From Chloroflexota bacterium (GTDB lineage Bacteria > Chloroflexota > Anaerolineae > Anaerolineales > Villigracilaceae): DNA of 63,566 bases. The stretch spans positions 1 to 63,566 of the forward strand of contig VGNE01000016.1 of NCBI GenBank assembly GCA_016866215.1, read 5' to 3'. Numbering within the stretch: the first letter of the stretch is position 1; the number at the start of each line of letters is the position of its first letter. Position numbers and translations under genes: made by a program. A model generated the notes under the pieces. That model was not told the DNA's origin, did no database searches, and worked only from the letters and a program-made list of their open reading frames with translations. Positions 32,484-41,837 of the stretch are shown piece by piece.

Positions 32484-34487
32484 TTACATAGCCTCATCCA
32501 CCAATTCGATTAAATCCTTGACGAGGATCTTTCCTTCCAGACCTGCGGTTTTGACGGCGTCGCAGAACATCACCAGGTCTTTTGGACAGGTTGTCACCAG
32601 CGTGGACACGCCGGGGATTCCAGCCGCTTCTCTTACTCGGCTTTCAGCGGGTCGCTCTTTAACCTCGGGTTGTTCCTCCATCCAGATTTTTCCGCCGCCC
32701 GCGCCGCAGCAAAAAGCCCGGTCGCCATGACGAGGCATCTCGGTCAGCTCGCAGCCCAGGGCGCGGATGATGCGGCGCGGCGCATCGTAAATCCCGTTGT
32801 AACGTCCCAGATAACAAGGGTCGTGATAAGTAACTTTGTAATTCAGTTTTTTATTGATTTGCAGTTTGCCTGCTGCGATCAACTGATCGAGCAACTCGGT
32901 GTAATGCAATACGGGGTGATTATTTCCGTTTGCAGGATATTCATTTTTAAGCGTGTTGTAGGTATGCGGGTCGGTGGTGACGATGGTGTTGTATTTGCAT
33001 TTGCTCATCACTGCGGCGTTCTTCTCGACCAGCGACTCATACAATCCTTCTTCACCCACGCGGCGGACGTCATTGCCCGTATTGCGTTCGGCATCGTACA
33101 AGATTCCAAAATCCAGATCAGCTTTCTGGAACACTTGAGCCGTCTTGCGCGTGATGTCGGAAAACATGACGTGATACGAAGCATAGTCGCCGACGAACCA
33201 CAAATACTCGACCGCTTCCTTGCGCGCATCCTTTATGACAGCCTGGATTGGCTGTGTCCATTTCACCCGCAGTCGTTCAGACTGACCGAAAGAGTTTCCA
33301 TAACGGCCCAGATTTGCCAGCGTCTTTTGCAGCAACGCGTCAATCTCTCCTTCGTTAACCAGATAGCGGCGCATATCAACGATTGAAGCGAGGTGATCCA
33401 CAAAAATCGGGCAGACCTGAACGCAGGCTCGGCAGCTTGTGCATGCCCACAATTCCTTCGACGAGATCACGTCACCATGTAACCTATGTCCACTGGATGT
33501 ATCCCACAGATGCGTTTTCAGGCTGATGATGAAATTTCTTGGCGAGAGACTCGCGCCACTGGCAAAGGCAGGGCAAGCATCCTGGCAACGGCCACAGCGA
33601 ACACAGGCTTCAAAATCCAGGAGCTGTTTCCATGTGAAGTCGCGCCATTCCTTTACACCAACCTGGTCATCGTTGCGCGCCGGGATCAGCGTGCCAGCAG
33701 GTTGCATCGAGCGGAAGAAAATATTCAACGGCGCTGCCAGAATGTGGAATAACTTGGTGAACGGGATGCTTGCGATCAGGATAAAAGCCACCAAAATGTG
33801 AATGGTCCACAATGTCAGATGCAGAGTGCGATTGGTTGGATCACCTGTTACGATGAACCATGAAGCCAGCGCATTCCCCACCGGCGACCAGGGCGACCAC
33901 TCCGGCTTGCTGACAGCAATACGTAACCCTTCAACAAAATAACCGCTGAGGGTGATGAGAGTCAACATAACGAGGGCATAGGCATCATCCCGATCAACGT
34001 TTTGTGCGAGCGCGTTTTGCCAGGCAGTTGCAGGCTGCAAGCGTGGAGGTCGAATAAAGTACCGCCTGTAAACCGCCATTCCCAGACCGACCAAAAGCAA
34101 TACGCCAAAAATATCCAGGATCAGTTCATATAATATGTATGCGCCATTAATAAGGAATTGGAAACCAAAGAAAAGATGGGTCACATCCCAATCCACTGTT
34201 GCGAGAGCGGTTCCTATAAAGAGCGCCACCATCCCCCAAAAGATCGTCAAGTGCATGATTCCCGCATAGGCATCCTGCGCCGTACGGGCTTGTCCGAAAG
34301 CATCCACCAGCACAGACCACAGGCGTTTACCAATTTGGTCGAAACGCTTCTCAGGCTGACCCATCCGCCAGCGTTTGACACGGCGGAAGACACCATAGGC
34401 AAATACGAGAATAGTCAGCAGTCCTAAAATGTACTGCCCAATTTCTGCCCAGTGGGGAATGTTCCAGAAAGTTTCTCGAAACGGCAT
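32484..34487 (-). CDS. Membrane Fe-S oxidoreductase, Etf:quinone oxidoreductase type
   Basis: 667 residues. Residues 1-250 hold about six membrane helices of the NarI/HdrE-like cytochrome b type, with His in IMHLTIFWGM, LHLTLWTIHIL and elsewhere as possible haem ligands. Then two 4Fe-4S motifs (CVRCGRCQDACP at 294-305; CTSCRACVQVCP at 348-359) and two CCG domains (YHDPCYLGRYN; FCCGAGGGKIW). This architecture is that of the DUF224-type protein that moves electrons between EtfAB and menaquinone in syntrophic fatty-acid and benzoate degraders. etfA lies directly upstream, which supports that role. The C-terminal half is paralogous to the soluble protein at 36278-37468. Confidence 0.85.
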   Translation of the reverse strand: MPFRETFWNIPHWAEIGQYILGLLTILVFAYGVFRRVKRWRMGQPEKRFDQIGKRLWSVLVDAFGQARTAQDAYAGIMHLTIFWGMVALFIGTALATVDWDVTHLFFGFQFLINGAYILYELILDIFGVLLLVGLGMAVYRRYFIRPPRLQPATAWQNALAQNVDRDDAYALVMLTLITLSGYFVEGLRIAVSKPEWSPWSPVGNALASWFIVTGDPTNRTLHLTLWTIHILVAFILIASIPFTKLFHILAAPLNIFFRSMQPAGTLIPARNDDQVGVKEWRDFTWKQLLDFEACVRCGRCQDACPAFASGASLSPRNFIISLKTHLWDTSSGHRLHGDVISSKELWACTSCRACVQVCPIFVDHLASIVDMRRYLVNEGEIDALLQKTLANLGRYGNSFGQSERLRVKWTQPIQAVIKDARKEAVEYLWFVGDYASYHVMFSDITRKTAQVFQKADLDFGILYDAERNTGNDVRRVGEEGLYESLVEKNAAVMSKCKYNTIVTTDPHTYNTLKNEYPANGNNHPVLHYTELLDQLIAAGKLQINKKLNYKVTYHDPCYLGRYNGIYDAPRRIIRALGCELTEMPRHGDRAFCCGAGGGKIWMEEQPEVKERPAESRVREAAGIPGVSTLVTTCPKDLVMFCDAVKTAGLEGKILVKDLIELVDEAM

Positions 34488-34507
34488 GGTCGGTACCCTT
34501 TACAGTT

Positions 34508-35476
34508 TCAGACTTTTTTTACCTCTCGAAGTTTTTCGGTAAGCGCCGGAACCAGATCAAATAAATCAACCGTTGTTCCATATTTCGCCACATTGAAGAT
34601 CGGCGCGTTGGTATCGGTATTGATCGCGATAATTACTTCACTCTCGCCCATGCCCTCAACATGTTCCGGAGCGCCGCTGATGCCCAACGCGAGATAGATT
34701 TTGGGTTTGACCTTTTTCCCGGACTTGCCAACCAACCTGGATGTTGACATCCAGCCCTGGTCCACGACCGGACGCGATGCGGCCACTACGCCTCCCAAAG
34801 CCCTGGCCAGTTCCTCAGCGATTTCAATATTGTCCTGATTTTGGATCCCGCGTCCCACCGAGACGATGATCGGCTCCTTGGAAATATCCACATCACCGGC
34901 TTCCGGTTCGATATATTGCTTCAAGGTGACTCGCAAATTGTCGAGGGACGGCGCTTCCACCTTGATCACATCGGGCGCTTTACCGCTTTGACCTTCTTCC
35001 GGCTTATAGCCGCCGGGGGTCATGGTCAACAAAGTAGTCGTGTCAGGTAAATCGCTTTCAGCCATGATCTTGCCGCCGCAGATCTGGCAGATTGGGCGGC
35101 CATCCGCGCTGAAACTCTGACACGAACTGATCAGAGGCAGTTTCAAACGAGCAGACAAGACGCTGGCCGCATCCGTGCCAATGGAGGAACTCGCAAATAA
35201 TACTGCGCGCGGTTCTTTCCCAGCGATCAAGCCAGCCAGCGTTCTTTGATAGGCATCTGAAGTGAATTCAGCGAGTGCGGGATGTTCCACATACAATACT
35301 TTATCGGCGGCCATATTGTTCGCGAGGCTCTGCGCGTTATGACCCAATAGCACAGCGATCACTTCCCCCCCAGTAGCTTGAGCAAGCGCGCGTGCGCCTG
35401 CCAGCATGAGATAGGAAATATCTGCTGTCTTGCCTCGCAGATGTTCAATGACCACATAAATATCCTGGTTCATCAT
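34508..35476 (-). CDS. etfA: Electron transfer flavoprotein alpha subunit
   Basis: 322 residues from the ATG at 35476 (GGAGGAGG site; the adjacent ATG at 35473 is as good). MNQDIYVVIEHLRGK start; C-terminal FAD domain with SVGRGIQNQDNIEIAEELA, ASRPVVDQGW, KPKIYLALGISGAPEHVEGM and IAINTDTNAPIF. A CQSFS..GRPICQICGGKI Cys group lies mid-sequence. With EtfB it carries electrons from acyl-CoA-type dehydrogenases; none of those is in the window. Confidence 0.94.
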   Translation of the reverse strand: MMNQDIYVVIEHLRGKTADISYLMLAGARALAQATGGEVIAVLLGHNAQSLANNMAADKVLYVEHPALAEFTSDAYQRTLAGLIAGKEPRAVLFASSSIGTDAASVLSARLKLPLISSCQSFSADGRPICQICGGKIMAESDLPDTTTLLTMTPGGYKPEEGQSGKAPDVIKVEAPSLDNLRVTLKQYIEPEAGDVDISKEPIIVSVGRGIQNQDNIEIAEELARALGGVVAASRPVVDQGWMSTSRLVGKSGKKVKPKIYLALGISGAPEHVEGMGESEVIIAINTDTNAPIFNVAKYGTTVDLFDLVPALTEKLREVKKV

Positions 35477-35486
35477 GCGCCTCCTC

Positions 35487-36251
35487 CTACAACGCGCCAA
35501 TCTCTTTGAAAATATCAAGGAGTCTTGCGGTAACCTCTTCTGTACTGCCCTCGATCATCTTCGCACGTGTGGCGGACTCGGGTTTGAACATGCGCCGGAT
35601 GGCTGCGCCGCCGCTGACATCCAATGCGGGCAGCGGTCGTTCCTCGATGGCTGCCGTCTTCATCGCCTGGCGCACTTTGTTGACGGTCACGTAACGCGGC
35701 GGTTGTTCCGCAGATTGGATACCCACGACAGCGGGCAAGTCAACTTCCATTTCGGCGATCAGCCCGCCAGGATATTCTTTGCGTACAACGATCCTGCCAT
35801 TCTGCACATTCACGCCTGATACATAGCCTACGTATGGCATTCCCAGGTATTCAGCCACCAGGGGACCTATGGAACCATCAAGATCATTATGTGCCTGTAC
35901 GCCAGTCAGGATCAGGTCAGGCTGAAGTTCCTTTAGGACGATGGCAGTGGCTCGCGCCATGGCGTGATTGTTAATCACCGCGTTAGGATCGCCCATAAGC
36001 TTGATCAACTGATCAGCGCCTTTGGCGACAGCGGTATAAAGCACATCATCTGCCCCTTCGGCGTCCGACCCAATGACGGTCATCCGCGCGCCGCTGCGTT
36101 CTTTTAGCAAAATGGCTTGCTCAATGGCATGGTCGTCAAGCTCATTGATGATCAGGCGCAGAAAATCGGTATTCAGGGCTGTTCCGCTCTGGTCAATTTC
36201 GAGTTCCTCAACCAGGTCGGGAACGAGTTTGAAGAGGGCAACTACGTTCAT
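35487..36251 (-). CDS. etfB: Electron transfer flavoprotein beta subunit
   Basis: 254 residues. MNVVALFKLVPDLVEE start, nucleotide-binding half with VIGSDAEGADDVLYTAVAKGADQ and the family motif region VEVDLPAVVGIQSAEQPPRYV. AMP or a second FAD would bind here; I cannot say from sequence whether this Etf bifurcates. 10 bp upstream of etfA and 26 bp after the HdrD-like gene. Confidence 0.94.
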   Translation of the reverse strand: MNVVALFKLVPDLVEELEIDQSGTALNTDFLRLIINELDDHAIEQAILLKERSGARMTVIGSDAEGADDVLYTAVAKGADQLIKLMGDPNAVINNHAMARATAIVLKELQPDLILTGVQAHNDLDGSIGPLVAEYLGMPYVGYVSGVNVQNGRIVVRKEYPGGLIAEMEVDLPAVVGIQSAEQPPRYVTVNKVRQAMKTAAIEERPLPALDVSGGAAIRRMFKPESATRAKMIEGSTEEVTARLLDIFKEIGAL

Positions 36252-36277
36252 GGTGGTACCTCCGCACGTTGGCCGTA

Positions 36278-37468
36278 CTACCCAATTGACTCGGCGAGCA
36301 GTTCGGCGATATCCCTGACGATCAACTGTCCGCCTCCATTCATGGATTTGACCGCATCCTCGAAGCGCGGCGTCTCATACGGGCAGGCCACCGCCAGAAT
36401 GTTTGCGCCGCTGGTCATTGCCTCGCGAACACGCCAATCCGACATACGAACATGCGCCTTTTCCCATTGAAAACCATCCAGCCACATTCCGCCGCCCCCG
36501 CCGCCGCAGCATAGACTGTTGGCATGGTTGTGTGCCATTTCCACCAACTCCACACCGGGGATGGCCCCCAGCAATGTGCGAGGTGGGTCGAAGACGCCAT
36601 TGGCGCGGCCCAGGTAACACGGATCGTGATACGTGACTTTGGCTTTCACTTCATGCTTCAATAATGGCTTGAGCTGGTCGAGCCGCTCAGTCAGATACTC
36701 GGTGTAATGTTGAACCGGGTAGGAAATACCCAGTTGTGGGTACTCGTTTTTGATGGCGTTAAAAGCGTGAGGGTCTGTTGTAATAATCTTGTTGAATTGA
36801 TATTTACTGAACGTTTTCCCATTCTTCCCCACCAATATTTCGAACAGACCGCGTTCCCCCGCCAGCCGCTGTGAATCGCCGTCGCTGGATTCATCGGGAC
36901 CCAGAATGCCAAAATCCACGCCCAAAGCGTTGAGGACTTTGGCTACTGCCTTCGTGGTGGACTGAACACGCGGGTGATAGGATGGATAATCTCCAACAAA
37001 CCACAAGACATCCACTGGACGTTTTGCCTGTGCCATGACCGTGACCTCTGGTCTGATATCCTTAGCCCAGTCAGCCCGCTTGCGAGGCGATTCACCCTGG
37101 GGGTTGCCATAGCGCTGAGAGTTTGCCAATGCAGTTTGAAGTTCCGGCGGGACGTTGCCAGCCAGAAGCAATTCCTCTTTAACGCTGGTCATCAAACCAA
37201 ATGTAAGCGGAATCTTTGACGGGCAAACCGCAGTGCAGGCATAGCAGGAAACGCACATCCAGACTGTATCGGTCTCCAACACCTTATTGAATCTGTCGGC
37301 GCGCAGCATGGCGATGAGTCTGCTGGGCGGGTAGGTCATCAAATAGCCAAAGGGACATATACCGCTGCAATTCCCGCACTCCAGGCAAATCCTTAACTGC
37401 TCGCCGCGCGGTGTGGCTTCAAGCACTTTCTCGTAAAACGAACGCTCTGTTACTTCCGTGGTAACCAT
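36278..37468 (-). CDS. Soluble HdrD/GlpC-like Fe-S oxidoreductase
   Basis: 396 residues, cytoplasmic. Two 4Fe-4S motifs (CLECGNCSGICP near 28-39; CVSCYACTAVCP near 72-83) followed by CCG domains (YHDPCYLGRANG; LCCGGGGGGMW). The stretch VDVLWFVGDYPSYH to GERGLFEILVGKN is clearly paralogous to the membrane oxidoreductase in the same operon, minus the membrane part. Possibly a soluble electron shuttle between Etf and the membrane protein or HdrABC. First full-length gene after the Rex-like operator. Confidence 0.85.
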   Translation of the reverse strand: MVTTEVTERSFYEKVLEATPRGEQLRICLECGNCSGICPFGYLMTYPPSRLIAMLRADRFNKVLETDTVWMCVSCYACTAVCPSKIPLTFGLMTSVKEELLLAGNVPPELQTALANSQRYGNPQGESPRKRADWAKDIRPEVTVMAQAKRPVDVLWFVGDYPSYHPRVQSTTKAVAKVLNALGVDFGILGPDESSDGDSQRLAGERGLFEILVGKNGKTFSKYQFNKIITTDPHAFNAIKNEYPQLGISYPVQHYTEYLTERLDQLKPLLKHEVKAKVTYHDPCYLGRANGVFDPPRTLLGAIPGVELVEMAHNHANSLCCGGGGGGMWLDGFQWEKAHVRMSDWRVREAMTSGANILAVACPYETPRFEDAVKSMNGGGQLIVRDIAELLAESIG

Positions 37469-37471
37469 GGA

Positions 37472-37558
37472 TCAACTCCTACAAGTTTCAGAAAATCCTT
37501 GAGGGTTCAAGTACCCCGCACGTCCCGCGCGGACTCTTTCATCTGTCATTTGGGACAT
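37472..37558 (-). CDS. Possible 28-residue leader peptide
   Basis: ATG at 37558 with a good CGGAGG site gives MSQMTDERVRAGRAGYLNPQ and eight more residues, ending 3 bp ahead of the HdrD-like start. It resembles nothing I know. It may be a coupled leader peptide, or just chance. Confidence 0.3.
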   Translation of the reverse strand: MSQMTDERVRAGRAGYLNPQGFSETCRS

Positions 37559-37685
37559 ACGCGCCTCCGTGCTATGTAACTCAACCTGCCGCGTAAAGGA
37601 CACGACAGACCTAAACCAGTTCCAGCTCGGCACGACCGAAGTCATCCATTCGTAGTAAAAATGCACCAGCCCCCATTGATATTAT

Positions 37686-37703
37686 TAGTGAAATTGTTCA
37701 CAA
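37686..37703. promoter_or_regulatory. Rex (NADH/NAD+ sensing repressor) operator
   Basis: TAGTGAAATTGTTCACAA matches the Rex consensus TTGTGAA-N4-TTCACAA at 13 of 14 specified positions. It lies 220 bp upstream of the HdrD-like start and is the only such site noticed in the window. Rex releases DNA when NADH is high, so this would induce the operon under reducing conditions. Confidence 0.7.
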
Positions 37704-37824
37704 GATATAGTGTTTAACATAATCATACAATCCTGACAAACATCACATTTCCCGGATACATCAAAAGAGGCGGCCATGTTACCGAATGTGATCAAACCGC
37801 TAAATCCCAACCCAAAGTTAAAAA

Positions 37825-37862
37825 TATGAAGCGCCTCTTTTGAAGTCGCCTCATATTTTTAT
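37825..37862. terminator. Terminator downstream of the malic enzyme gene
   Basis: AAATATGAAGCG pairs with CGCCTCATATTT (one G-U), with A-rich left and T-rich right flanks, so it can act in both directions. It separates the malic enzyme gene from the Etf/Hdr operon. Confidence 0.65.
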
Positions 37863-37883
37863 ATCAAAATTGTCTGAGGCATG

Positions 37884-39233
37884 TTACTCATCCACATACG
37901 GCACATAATCCGCGCGGGCAATGCCCTGCTTGATCGCCATCTCTGCCACAGCGTGAGCCACAGCATGATGTACTTTATTGTCCAACGGGTTTGGCACCAG
38001 TTCGCCGGGCGGGGTCATTTCTGCGATTACCTTCGCAGCGGCTAAATACATTTCGTGGGTGATGTAGGGTGCATAAGAATCGACCGCGCCGCGCAGGATG
38101 CCGGGGAATCCCAGAACATTGTTCACTGATTTTCCATCGGCCGCAAAAGCCGCGCCGCGCTCCATCGCAACTTCGGGGTCAATCTCTGCATTTGGGTTTG
38201 AAAGGGCCAGGATGATCTGTCCCTTGCGCACCATTTCAGGTTTGATCAGATTCGGCGCGCCTGTGGTTGCAACAACAATGTCGCACTTTGCCATGATCTC
38301 CTTCAAGTCAGACTTGATGCCTCCGCTTTTTTCAAACCGACCCAAGGCATCCATGCTCAGATCCGCGCCATAGACCGGATTGCCGGTCAAGCGCATCATC
38401 ATCTGACCTATGGCAAAACCAGCCGCCCCAAGCCCGATCTGCCCGATGACGGCCTTGTTCATGTCCTTGCCAGTCCCGCGCGAGGCGACCATCAACGCCG
38501 CAGTACAGACCACCGCCGTACCATGCTGGTCATCGTGCATGACAGGGATATCCAGCATGACTTGTAATCTTTGCTCGATCTCAAAACAACGCGGCGCGGA
38601 AATATCCTCCAGTTGAATCGCAGAAAATGTCGATGCTATCGAGGCAATGGTCTTGACGATTTCATCCGGGTCTTTTGTATTCAGCAAAATTGGAATGCCG
38701 GAAAGTCCCACAAGCGTTTCCATCAACATGGCTTTGCCTTCCATCACCGGCATGCTCGCCAGCGGGCCAATATCCCCAAGCCCAAGCACCGCCGTGCCGT
38801 CTGTGACAATCGCAACCATGTGGCTGATGCTGGTATATAAGCGTGCCTGTGAGGGGTCTTTGGCGATCCGCAGGCAGACCTCGGCCACGCCGGGGGTATA
38901 CACGCGCCGCAGGGTTGTCAATGAATCAATTGGATAGCGCGAGCGGATGGCGATCTTGCCTTTTTGGTGAAGTTCCAGAACTTCGTCGCGCACTTCGATC
39001 ACAATTGTGCCATCGTTATTCCGCATGGCTTCCAAAACCGATGTGAGACTTGTTTCATCCTCAGCATTGACGGTAATATCGCGCACCACGTTTTGCGAGG
39101 TTTCTGTTAAAAGCACGATACTGCCGGTGCTCCCGCCCGCCTCAGCGATGGCGGTCAGCAGTCTTGCCAGCACGCCTTTTTTCTGTGAATTGCGCACGCG
39201 GACGATGCGCATGATCTTACGTTCCCAGGCCAT
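37884..39233 (-). CDS. NAD(P)-dependent malic enzyme with N-terminal ACT domain
   Basis: 449 residues. AAAAAGGAGGC precedes the ATG. Residues 9-80 form an ACT-like domain ([19 protein letters not shown]), suggesting amino-acid or other small-ligand control. The malic domain has [23 protein letters not shown], the catalytic Lys in EGKAM, metal ligands in LEDISAP and [10 protein letters not shown], and the NAD-binding [13 protein letters not shown]. It converts malate to pyruvate plus CO2 and reduced nicotinamide, which would feed the redox state sensed by Rex. Confidence 0.93.
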   Translation of the reverse strand: MAWERKIMRIVRVRNSQKKGVLARLLTAIAEAGGSTGSIVLLTETSQNVVRDITVNAEDETSLTSVLEAMRNNDGTIVIEVRDEVLELHQKGKIAIRSRYPIDSLTTLRRVYTPGVAEVCLRIAKDPSQARLYTSISHMVAIVTDGTAVLGLGDIGPLASMPVMEGKAMLMETLVGLSGIPILLNTKDPDEIVKTIASIASTFSAIQLEDISAPRCFEIEQRLQVMLDIPVMHDDQHGTAVVCTAALMVASRGTGKDMNKAVIGQIGLGAAGFAIGQMMMRLTGNPVYGADLSMDALGRFEKSGGIKSDLKEIMAKCDIVVATTGAPNLIKPEMVRKGQIILALSNPNAEIDPEVAMERGAAFAADGKSVNNVLGFPGILRGAVDSYAPYITHEMYLAAAKVIAEMTPPGELVPNPLDNKVHHAVAHAVAEMAIKQGIARADYVPYVDE

Positions 39234-39317
39234 ACAAGCCTCCTTTTTAGTTCACGTCCATTTTAACTCGAATGACGATTAACTCCGCTTTGCTCCTGGA
39301 ATGGGTACAATAGAGCC

Positions 39318-41837
39318 ATGCCCTCCACACTTCCCATCCTACGCGCCCGCCGTGAACGCAGGCTTGAAAAACAAAACAAAAGATCAGCGCAAGAGCGCGG
39401 ATTTGTCATTAGCGTGGGTATCGTTATTTCGCTTCTGCTGGCTGGAGTGATCGTCATTGGCGCATTCGCTTATGCGGACGTGACCCGCGAACTGCCCTCC
39501 ATTGAAATTCTGCCGCGCTTATTAAACCCGTCCGATGGCTTGCTTTTTCAACCCACCCGCATCTATGACCGCACAGGTTTGCAATTGCTCGCCAGTTTTG
39601 CGCCAGATGACGCACCGCGAGCGCGCAGTTATATTTTCATCGACGAACAAAAACCTCGGCACATTCCTGAAAATCTAATCAATGCCGTGATTGTCGTTGC
39701 TGACCCGCAGTTCCGCGATCATTCGGGATATGCCATACAAGGCTTTGACGACCCCGAACTTCATCCCACCATCGTGCAAAAACTTGTCAGCAGTTTAATG
39801 CTTTACAACGAGCCCCCTTCCTGGCAGCGCGCCATCCGTGAGCGCCTGCTTGCCGCGCAGATCACTTCGCAATTTGGACGCACGCAAATTATCGAATGGT
39901 ATTTGAACAGCGCGAATTTTGGAAACCATGCCTATGGCGTGGAAGCCGCCGCCCAATTTTATTTCAACAAGTCCGCCGACCAACTCACGCTGGCCGAGTC
40001 TGCGATTCTTGCGGCGGTAAGTGAAACGCCTGCGCTCAATCCGCTAGATGCTTCGCAAGTGGCCTTCCAACGCGGACGCGAAGTCATTTATATTTTGAAT
40101 GGACTTGGGTTGGTAAGTAATGAAGCCACAGTGCAGGCCTTGGCAGAGACTCCCACGATTCAACCATCGCTTCTGACTCCGCCGAGAGTTGCTCCTGCTT
40201 TCGTAAACACGGTGCTCGCCCAATTGGGTTCGCAAATCCCGCGTGAACGAATCGAACGCGGCGGAATGACCATCATCACCACGTTGGATTATGATCTGCA
40301 AAAGCAAGCCGCTTGTGTCACCGAAGTGTATGCGGCCCGCATGGCAGGCTTGCCTGAGCCTGAAAAAGAATGTGACTCTGCCAGGTTGCTGCCATCCCTG
40401 CCGCCGGCTGTCACATTTGCAGATTCATCTGCCAGCGCGTTGATTCTCGACCCGCATACGGGCCAGGTGCTGGCGATGGTGGGCGAAACCAATCAAGGCG
40501 TGGAAACTCCTCTTGTAAGCGCACACAGGCCCGGGTCCAGTTTGGATGCGTTTGTCTACTTGACAGGATTCACCCGAGGCTTGAGTCCGGGCTCATTGAC
40601 ATGGGACATCCCTACCGGCGAAATCATCCAAAACTTTGACGGCGAATATCATGGGCCCATGCGATTAAGAATTGCTTTGGCGAACGACTACCAGGTGCCT
40701 GTGGAAACCTTAAAGACACAAATGGGAATTGAGAATGTGACGAAAATCGCCTCGTCGTTTGGCCTTGATTTGAATGCGAGTGTCAGCATGCTCAAACTCG
40801 CGGGCGCGTATGGTGTCTTTGGAACGCAAGGCGTATATTTTGGACGCGCCCTGAATGATGAATTCATGCCTGTGACTACATTGCGGGTGGAAAGTGTGGA
40901 TCAGGCCGTGATGCTGGATTGGTCTCTACCGCAGGCGCAGACGGTGGTGACCCCTGCGATGGCCTATTTAATGGCGAATGTTTTGAGTGATGAGACTGCC
41001 CGCTGGGAATCGTTGGGCAGGTCGAACGCGCTTGAAATTGGCAGGCCTGCCGGCGTGAAGCTGGGACAAACCACTGATGGAGGCGATGCCTGGGTGGTTG
41101 GGTTTACACCAGCTTATGTGGTGGTGACCTGGACTGGTGCGCGCGGTGAAGGTGATTCAGTGACGCCGCGTTTCCCGGCTGTGTTGTGGCATGCCTTGAT
41201 GCAAACCATTTCAGCAGACACGCCAGCAGATGGCTGGTCCGCTCCGCCGGGTGTGACCGCCATGACGGTCTGCGATCCTTCGGGCATGTTGCCAACGCGT
41301 GAATGTCCGAATCTGGTGACCGAAGTTTTTCTAAATGGCAGTGAGCCCACGCAGGCGGATAATTTGTATCGTGAGTTTTCTGTCAACCGTGAAACGGGTT
41401 TGCTTGCGACGGTGTTCACTGCGCCCGAGTTGATTGATACGCGTGTGTATCTGCTTGTACCTGAAAATGCGCAGGATTGGGCCTTGAGCGCGGGATTGGA
41501 TGTGCCTCCCAGCTCGTATGATGCGATCCAGTCGCCGCCGGTCAATGCCGTTGCAAATATCACCTCTCCGCAGTTGTTTGCAGATGTTAATGGCATTGTG
41601 CAGGTCATCGGCACTGCTTCAGGCGTTGACTTTGCTTATTATCGCGTGCAAGTGGGCAAGGGATTGAATCCGCAGGAATGGATCCAACTTGGCGGCGATG
41701 TGATCACTCCTGTTGAACGCGGACTACTGGCGGAATGGAATACAAAAGGATTAAGCGGTCTGTATGCGGTGCAGTTGTTGGTCGTGCGTCAAGATCAAGT
41801 GGTGGATACAGCGGTGATTCAGGTCACGATCAAGTAA
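39318..41837 (+). CDS. Class-A-type penicillin-binding protein with altered catalytic motifs
   Basis: 839 residues. One N-terminal TM (29-53), a GT51-like domain, a transpeptidase-like domain and a C-terminal Ig-like domain (ITSPQLFADVNGIVQVIG). The fold is clear from IIEWYLNSANFGNHAYGVEAAAQFYF and DAWVVGFTPAYVVVTW. But the GT51 catalytic Glu of EDxxFxxHxG is Ala128 (ADPQFRDHSG), the SxxK motif reads S407-S-L-D410, SxN reads D457-Y-Q459, and KTG reads K581-L-G583. I infer a non-catalytic scaffold or regulator, not an active synthase. TACAAT lies six bases before the ATG, so the transcript may be leaderless. No frameshift is seen, so it is under selection as a protein. Confidence 0.85.
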   Translation: MPSTLPILRARRERRLEKQNKRSAQERGFVISVGIVISLLLAGVIVIGAFAYADVTRELPSIEILPRLLNPSDGLLFQPTRIYDRTGLQLLASFAPDDAPRARSYIFIDEQKPRHIPENLINAVIVVADPQFRDHSGYAIQGFDDPELHPTIVQKLVSSLMLYNEPPSWQRAIRERLLAAQITSQFGRTQIIEWYLNSANFGNHAYGVEAAAQFYFNKSADQLTLAESAILAAVSETPALNPLDASQVAFQRGREVIYILNGLGLVSNEATVQALAETPTIQPSLLTPPRVAPAFVNTVLAQLGSQIPRERIERGGMTIITTLDYDLQKQAACVTEVYAARMAGLPEPEKECDSARLLPSLPPAVTFADSSASALILDPHTGQVLAMVGETNQGVETPLVSAHRPGSSLDAFVYLTGFTRGLSPGSLTWDIPTGEIIQNFDGEYHGPMRLRIALANDYQVPVETLKTQMGIENVTKIASSFGLDLNASVSMLKLAGAYGVFGTQGVYFGRALNDEFMPVTTLRVESVDQAVMLDWSLPQAQTVVTPAMAYLMANVLSDETARWESLGRSNALEIGRPAGVKLGQTTDGGDAWVVGFTPAYVVVTWTGARGEGDSVTPRFPAVLWHALMQTISADTPADGWSAPPGVTAMTVCDPSGMLPTRECPNLVTEVFLNGSEPTQADNLYREFSVNRETGLLATVFTAPELIDTRVYLLVPENAQDWALSAGLDVPPSSYDAIQSPPVNAVANITSPQLFADVNGIVQVIGTASGVDFAYYRVQVGKGLNPQEWIQLGGDVITPVERGLLAEWNTKGLSGLYAVQLLVVRQDQVVDTAVIQVTIK

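Noticed and set aside
20944-37468. Methanogenic archaeon as source, because of Mvh/Hdr genes
   Set aside because: T-box, sigma-70 promoters, ftsK, PBP, lipoboxes and bacterial pheS/pheT show a bacterium; Mvh/Hdr sets are known outside methanogens.
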